A stretch of 64,000 nt of DNA from Berberis thunbergii (Eukaryota > Streptophyta > Magnoliopsida > Ranunculales > Berberidaceae). Below, in pieces: positions 46,259 through 61,003 of this stretch (positions are counted from its first letter, which is position 1; the number at the start of each line of letters is the position of its first letter). Location of the stretch: positions 1 through 64,000 of the forward strand of contig QNQO01000557.1 in the NCBI GenBank assembly GCA_003290165.1, given 5' to 3'. Both the position numbers and the translations under genes were made by a program. The notes beneath the pieces are model-generated. The model was not told where the DNA came from. It searched no databases and worked only from the letters and a program-made list of their open reading frames with translations.

Positions 46259-47379
46259 TATGAAGATAATTATCATTCAATAACCTAAACTTATGTTTAA
46301 ACAATTAGATATTGGTATGGAAAAGAAGAGAGAGATACGTGATTACCTTTCACTTTGGAGGTGTGACGTGAGACGAAAAGAAAACTAATGGAAACCAAAA
46401 CTAGCAATGAAAGTTAAAACATGAAAGGATGTCGAAGAAACGCCGCCATTAATTTCCGTTCAAAGAGTCAAAGTGTCGTAGAAGAGAAATTGGCTATTCA
46501 ACAACCTCTTCCAAGCTCTTTTGTTTATATCTCATTTAATGAACTAGGTGCTAGTGTGGTGTACTAGAAGAAGAAAACAACCAACTAACGCTTGAAGTGC
46601 ACACAACTACACTACCGCTGTAAGAAAATAGTGTTGGGAGCAAGGGCAAACCCTCAGTGGGGGGTCAATTGTTGAAATTTATTATATACATTATGAAAGT
46701 ATAGTGGTTTTATGAATTTCTAATCCGAGCTATTCATTTATAAACATTTGTTGAATTAAATAATCAAATTAATATCAGTTCAAAAAATTTGTTGCATTGG
46801 ATCAATGCTCCAAAAATTTCTCACATAGTTTCCAACTAATTTATCTCTCAATTCTCCTTACTATTTGAGTGAAAATTAATGACGATGTTTCTTCGACATT
46901 TTTTCACGTTTCAATTTTTGTTACTTATTTTGGTTTCAAATATTTTTTTTTCAACTCAGGCGCACAACTTCAAAGTGATGAAGATAATTACATTTCTCTA
47001 TTCTTTCCGATACTCATTTCTAATTTTGTTGGGGACAATGTGGATAAAAAAAACTCAAGTTGGAATCGAGCTTGCTTTTGTCAATGAGACCCTCAAACCT
47101 GATCAACTGATTGATCGCCGCCTGAAATTCAAATATCTATGTGTCCCCTATTGCTGAACGATTTATCGATTGACGAACAAAAATGAAAAGCTAGGTTTTA
47201 GAAATGGCGTGTTGTGTTGTCTTTTGGGAGGTCAAAATTTGTAGGATCGAGTTGTTGTAGTGGCTCTTCTAGTCGATATGGTGTTTGATATTTGCTCGTG
47301 GCCTTCATTTATCGGTTAGATCATTATTTCGCCCCAGCTACGCTGTGTAAGACATATATCAGCTCTTTGGGTTGTATTT
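46259..47379. other. Spacer and decayed 3' part of a minus-strand Tat element
   Basis: 46259-46860 is AT-rich and probably the continuation of the disrupted Harbinger region. From about 46860 the DNA may be decayed internal Tat sequence. No domain is readable and the short plus-strand frames are not supported. Confidence 0.3.
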
Positions 47380-48806
47380 TTGATCCTGTAGCAATGTCCA
47401 CCTTCTCTTCTCTTTAGACTGCTTGTCTGTCAACTCGACGAATTCTCCGAGTCGTCCTCTCTAGGTCCAATACACAATTTCGTCCTTCAAATTGTAGCAG
47501 TCTTTTGTGTCGTGCTCATGATCCTTGTGGAAATAGCAATAGTTTTTTTTTATCTCATCCATCTAGGTCTCCTTTCATCTTGAGTGACCATTTTATATCC
47601 TCCCACTACCATACTTGTTACCCGTTTGTGTTTGGGTATTCCGAATTGCAGTTTTTGGGGTTTGGTTGAATTCGGACCTGCTATTGGTCTGATGCCTTTT
47701 CGACTGCCATTTTTCTCTCAAGGTCTATCGTCTCTTCTTCTTTCTTCTCCCCTCTCCCGATTTGTTGGAAAAGGTTCCCTTTCGAATTTGTTCTTCTTCT
47801 TGGCATCCAACATCTCCTCGAGGGTGATGTACTTTTGAGCGGTCTTCAATAAGGTTGTCATGTTTTTTGGAGGGTCTAGGTTCAGATAATTGTAAAACAT
47901 TCCTCTCTTCAATTCAAAAGTGAAGGTAACAATGGTCGTGTCGTCACTGTAACCGTCAATCATGGTTAATTCGTCAGTAAAATGAGTACCGTACTCTCTG
48001 ATGGTTTCTTCAGGCTTTTGTTTGATGTGTAGCAAGTAGTATGGGCCATTTTTCATCCGCTGGTTGCCAATGAACCTTGTGATGAAGGAAGTGGCAAACG
48101 CTTGGAAGGAGTCTATCGACATGGGCGGTAAACTGTTGAGCTAACTCATCACTGTGGATGGGAGGATGGTCGGAAAGGTTTGGCACATGATAGACTCCGT
48201 GTTTTCTTTTAGGGCCATTATGTGGTGGAAATGTCACAGATGGTCCTTCGGATTGGTAGTGCCATCATAAGCTTCGAACTTTGGGGGAGTGAACTTCTTT
48301 GGTAGTGGAGTTTCCATGAGTGCATCAGAGAACAATGGTCTGGCCAATTTGTAAAACACGTTAGGATCTGTGACTTCGATCCTGAATGAAACTTGTTTAG
48401 GAATTCCGTCGTTTTGGATGCCATCTCCTTGTGGTTCATTGCTTTCAAAGTTCAATCGTTGAAGTTCGACAAGGATTTCTTGGTTCTATCGAACGTGGTT
48501 AGATGAATTCGGTTGTGGCGGTGTTTGGGCGTGTTTATCAGATTGAACACGCTTTTGGGTGAGCTTATCCACTACTTTAATTCGATAATCCATATGGACC
48601 AGGAGTTGGTCCACACGTGGATCTGTTACTGTACTGCCAGATGTTTGAGACGATTGGGCCACCATTCCATGTTGTAATACTGCGTTACCTGACATAGTTG
48701 ACTCTGTTGTTGCTGGATTTGGGGCATTCATTATTGGTAACTTAGTTTCACCAGTAGAAGGATTGTCTTGATTGTTGCTGGGGTGAGGGTTTGTGGAATG
48801 TTCCAT
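47380..48806 (-). pseudogene. Gag of a Tat-lineage Ty3/gypsy element, frameshifted
   Basis: The minus-strand start MEHSTNPHPSNN lies at 48806. A polar N-terminus follows, with a stop at about 48486. Next is the retrotransposon gag domain, opening with PLPKKFTPPKFEAYDGTTNP (about 48310-48251) and continuing after a frameshift near 48235 as SIDSFQAFATSFITRFIGNQ and IREYGTHF (48120-47990). A Cys/His motif at about 47550-47485 (YCYFHKDHEHDTKDCYNL) matches the Tat gag knuckle, C-x2-H-x3-H-x4-C in form. Gag packages element RNA. At least one stop and one frameshift separate the parts, so this copy is dead. The matching 5' LTR lies directly upstream (48950-49445). Confidence 0.75.
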
Positions 48807-48949
48807 TTATTCTAAATTTTTGTTGTTGGTTAGAGCTAAGGAAATTTCCAACTACAAACTCACTTTCAGAAAGGAAATTGTCGTTTCCCATAGACGGTAT
48901 CAAACTGATGATTCCAAATATGGTCCCCTAAAAATTCGACCTGCAAAAC

Positions 48950-49445
48950 AAGGGTTAGATTTCCAAAAATCACCTTTTTGGTGGTCAGAGGCATTCCGAT
49001 GCTTAAGTCAGTAAATTTGTAGGAGAGAATTTAATTTAGACATATTTTAGTTAAATTTGCATACCTTCGTTGAATGTTCTCTTTACCTTATATAGTGGTC
49101 ATTATTAATTCCCTGCCTGACTTAAGCTTGTGAGGCTTGATGAAGGGAGACAGTCTCTGTAATAGTTTCATCTTTTATGGAGATAGTCCTTGGGAGAGTA
49201 ACTCCTGCCTTGACTTGTTTCCTTCGTAATGTTTCTCTTCTTTAAAGGAGATATTCGTTGGGTCTGGATTTTGGGCCTTTGACTATGATATGTACTAAAG
49301 GGCCATTTTGGGATTTAATGGCTAGATATGCCTTTTTGGGCTTTGCGGGTTGGTCCTAAATTGAAATACTTGGACCACGTGATAAGTGATCTTCGCCACG
49401 TATATGGTCGTGATAGTCTTATTTGACGTATCTTCAACTTCATTT
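48950..49445 (-). mobile_element. 5' LTR of the Tat-lineage element
   Basis: On the minus strand a TATA box CTATATAAGGT (49096-49086) is followed about 80 bases later by TGACTTAAGCATCGGAATGC (49010-48991), the same signature as in the Tat LTR at 4776. The gag relic starts 140 bases further on. Both LTR ends are approximate because no partner LTR is present. Confidence 0.5.
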
Positions 49446-50815
49446 CATGTTTATTTATTATTTTAATTTTTGTTATTAATTTAGCCATTTTTTATTTTGT
49501 ATCCGTTCCATTTCATGTATCCTTTCTTGTTAAAAATTTCTCTTGATTTTAAATTGGGTAAATTTTCTGTTTGCAATCTACAACTAGAAATATTAAATGC
49601 TTAACATATACATTTTTTGTTTACAGCCAGAGTGATTGAGGAGGAAATGTTGGAATTGACAACATGTGTTGGATTTCCGCAAATGCTAAATCACAATCTT
49701 CAAGACTTGCGGAATTCTTAATTCTACAAACAGGGATGATAGCATTCGTGAAAGCTTATTACAGGATTCAGGAAGCAAAATGATCTTGTACCAAATGTAG
49801 GTAAATGGGATCCCTCGTTATTAGTACATATCAAAAGAAAACATTAGTATCATAGTGTAGATTTTTCTTTGGCAGCTTGTGGCAAAACTGGAAGCACTTC
49901 GAGATGAATACATGTGTTGTGCTGTTAAAAAATGATAATCTGTGCTGAGGGACACCAATCAGCTGTGGAGACCATCACAGGTCCTATTAATACATTTCCC
50001 AGTTGGATTTATTTGAATTCGACAAGTGTTGACTAGCTTTACACATATTGTATTGGTTTTACATATTTTACTTGAGAAATGAGAAATTAAAGCCGACAAA
50101 TTTTGGGAAATATACACAAGCTCCACGGGTACCTCAGGTATTTTGTTATTTTGTCTTCGTCAACTCAAAAGTTGCTCATGATCGGTCAACATCATATCTT
50201 GTGCTAAGCTAGTGTCATGTTTTTCTTCCTCTGTAAATCAGTGTTTGTTGATGCAGAAGTTTGTGCTAGATGAATAAATAGGCAGAAGGAACTCAAGATG
50301 ACCTTCTTCAAATGTTCACCAACTGCACATGCTTACCTAATAAAGACTGAGGATGTTATATAACTAGCTAGTATTATAAGTAATAAATAGTGATTCCATT
50401 GATTGTTGTGAATATTCCCATGAAGAGATGTTTTCACTTTCTTAAAGCACTCACTGCTGACTGAAACATTTGATGTTGAATAGTCGTACAAATACTCGTT
50501 ACCTTAAAAAACCTCCTTCCAATTGCCCTATATCACCGAGGAAGGAACAAGCAATCTACTACATCCTCAGCATGAGAAAAGTATGTCCCAAATGATATAT
50601 TGCTGGACAAGAAATAATTGCATTACCTCTTTTCTCTTCTCCGACAATTCCTATTTCCTCCTACATAATTGTCGGAAAAAAAAGTAGTGAAACTGCACCC
50701 ATATACTTTTTTTTTTTTAAATAAAAATAAAAATTTGCACATATCCATTCCATTTTAATTTTGTTTGTAATGATGCAGTGTGCATCCAGTTGATGAGTAT
50801 GGAGCCCTTATTTAT
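49446..50815. other. Unassigned region with exon-like debris
   Basis: The plus strand at 49616-49700 follows TTTGTTTACAG and reads ARVIEEEMLELTTCVGFPQM, then LNHNLQDLRNS and a stop. A second short segment at 49877-49913 reads LVAKLEALRDEYMCCAV. They look like decayed exons of an unknown gene or element. Otherwise the region is AT-rich with nothing recognisable. Confidence 0.25.
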
Positions 50816-50823
50816 GCTTGAAG

Positions 50824-51341
50824 CAAGGATTGTGATTTCGTTTTTCGAGTTAATTTCGATTTCCTGATTTTAAGAAATATTTCGGTGTGTAAAGAAAAAA
50901 CGTAAAAATTTCGAGGATAAATGAAATATATAATGAATTTCAAGGGTATATTAAATATGTGAAAAAAATAATATGGAAGTAAATAAATGTATTAAACACA
51001 TTAAATGAAACCAAAATACCTATAATTAGAAAATTAAGGGGTAGTTTAACATATTAATATACAAGTAGAAGAAGTAATAATGAGGAAATTGGGAGGTGGT
51101 TTCAAAAATGAATAAATAATTAAAAGAAAAAACTTGAAATTTTCAAAAAAAATCCCGAATTTTTTCGAAAAAATGTAAACTTTAGTAGCTGATTTTTTAT
51201 TTTTACAAAAAAAATGAAATCTACAAAAAAAACCTCAAATTTTTCAAAAAAAACCCTTGAAATTTTTTCTTTCGCCCCTTTTCTTTTCGTAATTTAAAAA
51301 AACGAAAAATTCTGTGAAATTTAGCGAAATTACAATCCTTG
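50824..51341. mobile_element. hAT-type MITE, 518 bp
   Basis: The termini are near-perfect inverted repeats: CAAGGATTGTGATTTCG on the left and CAAGGATTGTAATTTCG from the right. Flanks GCTTGAAG (50816-50823) and GCTGGAAG (51342-51349) form an 8-bp target duplication with one mismatch, as expected for hAT. The interior is very A/T-rich with AAAATTTCG motifs and no ORF. Confidence 0.8.
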
Positions 51342-51349
51342 GCTGGAAG

Positions 51350-51930
51350 ATGGGGAATCTATGGAATTTCACTACCTGGGAGAGTTACCTTTGCCCAAGG
51401 GAATGTAGGGTATTCTACTTTTGGTGCGCCTTTCCCTATGGAGGTAAGAGTTAAAAGAATATTATGTCACTATTATTTTTTATTTATTTATTTTGGAAAT
51501 TGAGCTAGGGTTATTTAGGATCCCCAAACCTTAAATTAAAGAAAATAAAGGTGATGATAATATAGGTTACAATCGCTTATACGCTCACTCATTACATCAA
51601 CTACAGAACAAAAACCTTGCTTCAAAGCTTCAACAAATAACCTCTTGAGTTCTAGAATCACCGTCTCCAAGTTGGGGAGTAATCTTGCAAAGTGTTCTGC
51701 TACTAAAGAGGTTGCATGATAGACCGCTACCATATCTTTCCGTCCTCATAATCACCAATCAATCATTTAATCACTCTCATGACCTGATTTAAATCTAATG
51801 TGGGCCCCAGGATGTATGAGAAGTCATCGTAAGGTAATGAAACACAATGAATCATGATATAGAAACCATTGAATGTTAGCCTACAAGGTTCTAATAAGCA
51901 TTGGCATTCTACTTGTATTATCATCATCAA
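51350..51930. other. Downstream flank of the LINE ORF1 relic
   Basis: The endonuclease/reverse transcriptase ORF expected after LINE ORF1 is not found here. The minus-strand frame at 51733-51536 has no recognisable domain. Confidence 0.4.
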
Positions 51931-53602
51931 TTACCTGAATTTAGGATTTGTCTTCTTGCTTCGAGAAGACCTTCGAGGCTCATATTCAGTGGGAGGTGGT
52001 AATGTGGAAACCACATGCTCTTCTGCAATAGAAGTTTGCCCCACCTTTGCTGCTTCCGCTCCAAGTAAGCTTTTAATTTCAGTGACCAAAGCATCACTGC
52101 CTATTCTTGCAATTTGTGAATTCAAAGCAGTAATGGCTTGGGGTGATAGCCTATCCATGAGCGCTGATGGATCTACCCCATGTTTGTCTATACCAGTGAC
52201 CGCGCGAAGCACGTCCACAACTTGCATTGGAGTTTCCTCTGAGTTAGATATGGGGGTAGACAGACCCGGCTCCGCTGCTACTTCAGCATTGGCTGAAACA
52301 TCTAGTGAGACGTTGGCTGAATCAGGCCGTGAATTCGCTGAATATTCCTGCGTCTTGCATTCTGAAACAGAGCACCCTGCATCCTGTGTCACTGATGCCT
52401 TGCTTGGTTTACAAGTGTGCCTTTGCACAGGGGTTTCCCAGCTTTCATCCTGTCCACTAGAGCTTCCGCCACTGGATTGTTGTCCATACTGCTCTTGTCC
52501 GCCATTGACATGGTCAGGCGGGGTCGTGACGAGGGTCGGTATGGGGGTCTTGGGTCTCCAAGCTTTGGTGACTTTAGTGTGAGCTTTCACATGTTTAGGG
52601 CAGTGCAAGGAAGTGTGCCAAAAACATTGCAGTGTGTACACTTCGCTGGGCGCCAGGAGTATTCAACATCAACAATTGCTACCGTCCCATCATCAATGTT
52701 TACTTGGATTGTGCTAGGGAAGTCACTTTTGACGGATATTTCGACACAAACTCGCGCAAAAGCAAGTCGAGTCTTATTCTCCGTTGCTTTGTCTAGCATG
52801 ATAGGCATCCCCACTGCACTAGCAATTGCTTCCAGTCTCGCAGGACTCCATAAGAATAATGGGACTCTACGTAGATTGATCCAGATTGGTATCGAGTTAT
52901 GGACCTCTACGTTGTCCTCCATGTAAGGCTTCCAAGGACGGACCATGAAGAGCCTACTGGCTATGTGGACTGGTCCCTATTCTAACACCTTGGTTCTATC
53001 ATTCTCATTCAAAAACTTGAAGACAAAGGCTCGATCACCATAAACCGACATGTCAAAATCTCCCTTCAGGCCCCATAAACGTTTCAGGCTGTCTTTAACA
53101 AAGCCATACGCTAGCCGTCGGCCAACGAAGTTACCTATCAAATAGCTTTCGCAAACAGATATGTGAGCAGCATGCTCTGCAAGCTTAACTTGTACCACCT
53201 GTTTGCCTTCGATCTGTGCTGGGGGACAAACTTTAACTGCGAAGGACCTGCCTTGCTATTGTTGACGAACAGAGAAGCCCAACTTGTTGGAATCGGTTGG
53301 TGTACATCCTTATTGGACTTGTCTCCAGCCGCCGCCGTTTCCTCTATCCCAATATCCTGGGACGGTGTTTCCATTGGTGTCAGTGCAGCCACCAAAGCCT
53401 CTTACGCGGCAGTCAACAGTTTCTTTGTTGAGTCGCCTTCGCCTGCAATGCCATCAATATGTATCGGTCCTACCTTCAAAGGTGGGCCATTGTCTAGATC
53501 TGAAGGCCAAGTAGGGTCGCCTCCCTCAATGGTTATCGGACTCCCATGAGAATCAGATCGATGCGCATGAGGGTCAGACATCGGGAGCGACAACCGCCCC
53601 AC
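51931..53602 (-). pseudogene. LINE-type ORF1 with DUF4283 and zinc knuckle, broken
   Basis: The minus strand encodes, in order: a polar N-terminus from 53602 (M at the start of MGRLSLPMSDPHAHR); a DUF4283-type domain (LIGNFVGRRLAYGFVKDSLK, RLWGLKGDFDMSVYGDRAFV, 53140-53010; then MVRPWKPYME and IPIWINLRRVPLFLW, 52946-52840); a zinc-knuckle region (CTHCNVFG, then a shifted HTSLHC, about 52640-52600); and a long acidic tail with EYEPRRSSRSKKTNP before the stop at 51931. DUF4283 plus a CCHC knuckle is the usual ORF1 of plant L1-type LINEs, an RNA-binding protein. In-frame stops lie at 53404-53402 and 52979-52977, with frameshifts near 53190 and 52620. ORF2 is missing, so the unit is dead. Confidence 0.75.
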
Positions 53603-54741
53603 CTTTTTTCCTCTTTTCTACTCCCACTCTGTTTACTACGAGATTGACAACCACCCCACCTCTTCCTCTCTTCCTCTCCCTCCCTCTTTCCTGGATTTAT
53701 TTCTCTTTCCCACCATTGGCACCAACAACATCAACCTTCTCGTGCATAAAAAAAATTTGATACCACGCAGGTAGTAAGAACCTTCATTAGAGAGATTAGG
53801 GTTTTTGCGTGAAGAAGAACATCATCACGGCTTGGTGTATGGATCGATGTCGATGATTATGTCACTATTACAAGGCAAGGATGCTCATTTTCTGTTTTCT
53901 TTCCAATTCTTATTGACAGACTCAGATAATCAGTGATGAAACCTGGAAGCTGATAGATGGCATTTGGGACAAAAAAATCAAGGAAATCAAAGCTGATATT
54001 TCTGTTGAGATTGAAGAGGAAAAGAAGAAACCACAACTTTGATGGCAAATCATTTTCTTTGAACCTGTGATGTATCCTCTTGATTGTCACATTTCCCAGT
54101 TGGGGTATCAGTAGAGATTTTTGCTCACCGTTTTGTAGGTCTATAGACGGTGTTCAACACCATTATTCCATTGCAGAATGACTTGGGAAAAACTTTCATG
54201 TTCTTCGTGGTCTCAGTCATAGATTGGGATCATGTTTGTGATAGTTTATCATTGACCAAACTCAAGAAAATTTATAGAAATTTCTAAAAGGTTATATTGC
54301 TTGTGTAACATCTTGAGCTTGGTTAACTATATTTGTTTTCCTGATAAACATAACAAAACTTGTATGATCAGATGTGTTCTTCTCATTTCTTGGTTCTCTG
54401 TTACGTTTTTATAAGTTCATGATGCACCAGCTCAAGTTCACAAGTTAAGAGAATTTGAACGGTTTGACTTAGTGCAAAGCAATCAAGACTCCAGACAAAT
54501 CCCACATTTTGATAGTAAGCATAAGAACAAACTCAATCCCAAATGTAAGTGGATTACGCACAGGGCATCTGATTTTGTATAAGTCAAAACATTTGGGTTG
54601 TCAACAAGAAAGAGTAAAACCTACTCATATGCTTAAAAGTCAATTACTGTATCATGATTTTTATTCATGTATTTGAACCTTGGGATAACTTGCATAGGTT
54701 AACTAGTTAAAGCTCAATTAACTAAATGAAGCTACTACAAT
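53603..54741. other. Intergenic region downstream of the peroxidase
   Basis: No gene is supported. The CT-rich stretch 53600-53720 could be leader sequence upstream of the LINE ORF1. The peroxidase 3' UTR lies at the right edge, but no clear poly(A) signal was fixed. Confidence 0.35.
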
Positions 54742-58012
<3,271 letters not shown>

Positions 58013-59340
58013 CTGTTAGGTTAGCTCATAAAGCCCAAAAAGAATAAAGCCAATTACAGAGAGACCCAGATAAGGCCCGCCAACGAGAAGACATAAACAA
58101 AGACCGAATCCAGGCCCGAACGAACCAAAGCCCGAATTCAGACCCGGCACGAGTTCCCTTATAAAGAAAAAGAATGTTGCACAAAAAAGATTCGTAAAGG
58201 GAGTTACGCCATATACAACCATGAAAATAAGTCGAGCCAATATACGAAGCACATAGCAAAATGGGATAACATCAACTGACCGCTTAGGATGAAAGGAGAC
58301 CCGGAAGGAAGAGACAAAAACAAATAGTGTTCCTTCCATAAGGATCATGGGAACGATACCGAAGACTGCTACAATCTAAAAGACGAAATCGAGCATTGAG
58401 TTCAGAAATGACGACTCAATGAGTTCATCAGAATGCCAGATAAACAGTTCACATGGAATGAGAAAACAGATGGCGTTGTGAGATCAAAAGAATAGCCAAG
58501 AGAGCTAATATACGCCTTACATTGCATAGCCGAAGGAAGCAAAACACACAACCTAACAGAAGAAACGGTCAAGAAAACTTCTCACTCGAATTGATTTATA
58601 TCAAAACAAGAATACTAACGAAACCAAACAATCCATTTCAATAATGCATAAAACATGGAGAAGTTAGCATCAACCAACTAATACGATTCGAAGATCCTAC
58701 CGATGGATGCAAGCTCGACCCGAATCACTAACGACAAAACTGACAACAACAGACTCAACCGAACCTCGGCGGTTGACACCAAACATGGAGCCATCATCGA
58801 CATGATTGGACAATTTGGTGCTCATGTGAGCATGATTGGACAATTCGGTGCTAATACGAGCACGATTAGACAGTTTGGTGATGACATGAACATGATCGGA
58901 CAAGCCAACACTACTCAACCATCGAATAGAAAAACACCCTCAGTTTGCTAGTCATGATAGGATATACGACATATGAGGACCAACATCAAGCAAAGGAAAA
59001 CAAAAGGACAAAAACATCAATCTCTAATACGAGGACCAACATCATGCAAAGGAAGACAAAACAACAAAAACATCATCTCGAATACGAAGACCAACATCGA
59101 GCAAAGGAAGACAAAAAAATATGTACTTCGAACCAGCATAAATGTTTTAACAGTTAAGGCTGGTGAGAACATCCAAAAGGGAATATCAATAAGATTGCGA
59201 ATTTAGAACCTCCATTTTTTTTTTGTGAAAGACAGAACAGATACGTCGAAGAATTAGCCACACAAAGCAATCGACATATCTAGTAACAAGAAATCATGAC
59301 AAAAGTCGAATATATATAAACTTCTGGTTTGATCAACCAT
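58013..59340. other. Repeat-like DNA, possibly an LTR or leader of a Tat-like element
   Basis: The GC content is higher and codon-like composition is absent. CCTTATAAAGAAAAAG at 58157-58172 could be a plus-strand TATA box. Related motifs recur at 58790-58880 (ATGATTGGACAATT) and 58975-59115 (AGGACCAACAT...GCAAAGGAA three times), showing local duplication. The lineage is uncertain. Confidence 0.3.
58790..59115. repeat. Two sets of short tandem repeats
   Basis: Units of about 30 bp around GAGCATGATTGGACAATT(C/T)GG repeat four times at 58797-58905. Units of about 60 bp around AGGACCAACATCAAGCAAAG repeat three times at 58975-59115. Confidence 0.65.
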
Positions 59341-59940
59341 GAAGTGAAAGTTGGACACCCAAGTCAACTTAACACAAAAAGCTTCGAGTCGACCAAGATG
59401 TTGAATTAACGAAGTAAAAGTTGGACACCTGAGTCAACTCAACACAAAAACTTTGAGTCGACTGAGATGTCAAGTTAACGAAGTAAAAGTTGGACACCCG
59501 AGTCAACTCAACACAAAAACTTTGAATCGACTGGAATGACGAATTAACGAAGTGAAGGTTGGACACTCGAGTCAACTCAACACAAAAACTTCACGTCAAC
59601 TGGAATGTCGAGTTAAAAAAGTAAAAGTTGGATGCCCGAGTCAACTCCACACAAAAACTTCGAATTGACTGAAACCCGAGTCAACTCGACACAAAAACTT
59701 CGAATCGACTGGAATGTCGAGTTAACAAAGTAAAAGTTGGACACCCGAGTCAACTCAACACAAAAATGTCAAATCGACTAGGATGTCGAGTTAATGAAGT
59801 AAAATTTGGACACCCGAGTCAACTCAACACAAAAACTTCGATTCGACTGATACGTCAAGTAAACGAAGTAGAAGCTCAACAAACAAGTTGACTTAACACA
59901 ATAACTTCGAGTTGACGAACACATTGAATCAACGAAATCA
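59341..59940. repeat. 69-bp tandem array, about nine units
   Basis: Unit starts (GAAGTAAAAG or variant) fall at 59341, 59411, 59480, 59549, 59618, 59727, 59796 and 59865, almost exactly 69 bp apart except for one 109-bp step containing a truncated unit. Each unit includes GTTGGACACCCGAGTCAACT and CACAAAAACTT. The period is 23 codons, and on the minus strand units read as FCVELTRVSNFYFVN plus eight more residues, open across several units. A last degenerate unit follows 59934. Confidence 0.92.
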
Positions 59941-60137
59941 AAATTAGAGGAACAAATCAACATGATTCGGGGAACTACAAGCAAAAGCAAACTCTTCGCA
60001 ACACGTCAAGAAGGTTGACACTGACCCACCAATAGAAGAATTATTAACCAAAGCATGAAAGCGGCTATAAAGGAATTCAAAGCAAAATCTACAACTGAAC
60101 TACAAAAGGAATAACAAAGTTCATTTCATTGATAATA

Positions 60138-60955
60138 CTACTCTATTACATTCGGAGAAGGAGATAAAAAAGTAGGAGAAGAAACGAAGACAACTACAGG
60201 ATCATCACTCATGGGAACAGAAGAAGGACTTTCTTCAGGAGTGGGAGAAAGCAATGACTCTGGGGCGTTAAAAGGTAGAGGAAGCAATGACTTCTCAACT
60301 ATTGGAATAGATTCTTCAACATCATCATCCTCGAAAGCTTCACCAACCATGTGACGATACTTGGATAAATCCTCGTCAAGCCCCTTGATATATTTAGGAA
60401 GCTCAACTCGTCCGTCAACAATTCGCTTCTAATCTTCGGCTTCGACAATATGGAGCCTATCCTTGGCAGTAGCGAGTTCATTTTTGTCACGACAATCTGC
60501 TCCTCAGCGGTGGTAAGCATAACGAAAGTATCTACCTTGACATTGTCGAGCGCAAAAGTTATCTGTTCCACCCGCCTTTCAGCGATATCACAAATAACGG
60601 ATTGCTCAACTTCAGCACAATAAGCTTCATCAAAAGTTGCCTTATCAGCGGATAACTCTTTTTCCACATCACGTAGACAAGTATGAACCCCATCCAACTT
60701 GACTTTCAAATAATCAAGCCCAGTAGAAGATTTATCTCGCATATTTTTTGCCTCAATCAATGACTTTCAAGCAGTCTTTGCAATTTTATTTGATTCTGCG
60801 CATTGCGCTCTCAACATGTCGAATTGGGAAAAAACGTGAGAAAACACCAGCAACATTGCCACCAACTTGTTCTCCAAAGATGCCACTTGATCACGACCAA
60901 CTCGATAGACCGATCCCATCACCTCTGCATGGGTGAGATGATTCATACCGTCCAT
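60138..60955 (-). pseudogene. Coiled-coil ORF relic, probably Tat-type extra ORF C-terminus
   Basis: The minus strand from 60955 to a stop at 60138 reads a charged coiled-coil protein with heptad-like stretches (ASLENKLVAML; YLKVKLDGVHTCLRDVEKEL; ERRVEQITFALDNVKVD), then LPKYIKGLDEDLSKY, and an acidic Pro/Ser-rich tail (PTPEESPSSVPMSDDPVVVF). An in-frame TGA at about 60769 and TAG at about 60431, plus a frameshift near 60475, break it. Such coiled coils form the C-terminal half of the gypsy-type transposase-like extra ORFs of Tat elements, so the missing N-terminus may have been displaced by the LTR at 61004. This is inference. A host gene relic is possible. Confidence 0.4.
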
Positions 60956-61003
60956 TATCTGCTCAAAACCATGATCAATGTGATCAAATGGATCCAGTAC
61001 GGG

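Noticed and set aside
38345..46261. Three-base target duplication of the CACTA element
   Set aside because: The flanks read GTG on the left and TAT on the right, so no duplication is present, and I rely on the termini alone.
52417..53549. Plus-strand frames opposite the LINE ORF1 (128-237 aa)
   Set aside because: They are antisense shadows of the minus-strand ORF1, which has recognisable domains.
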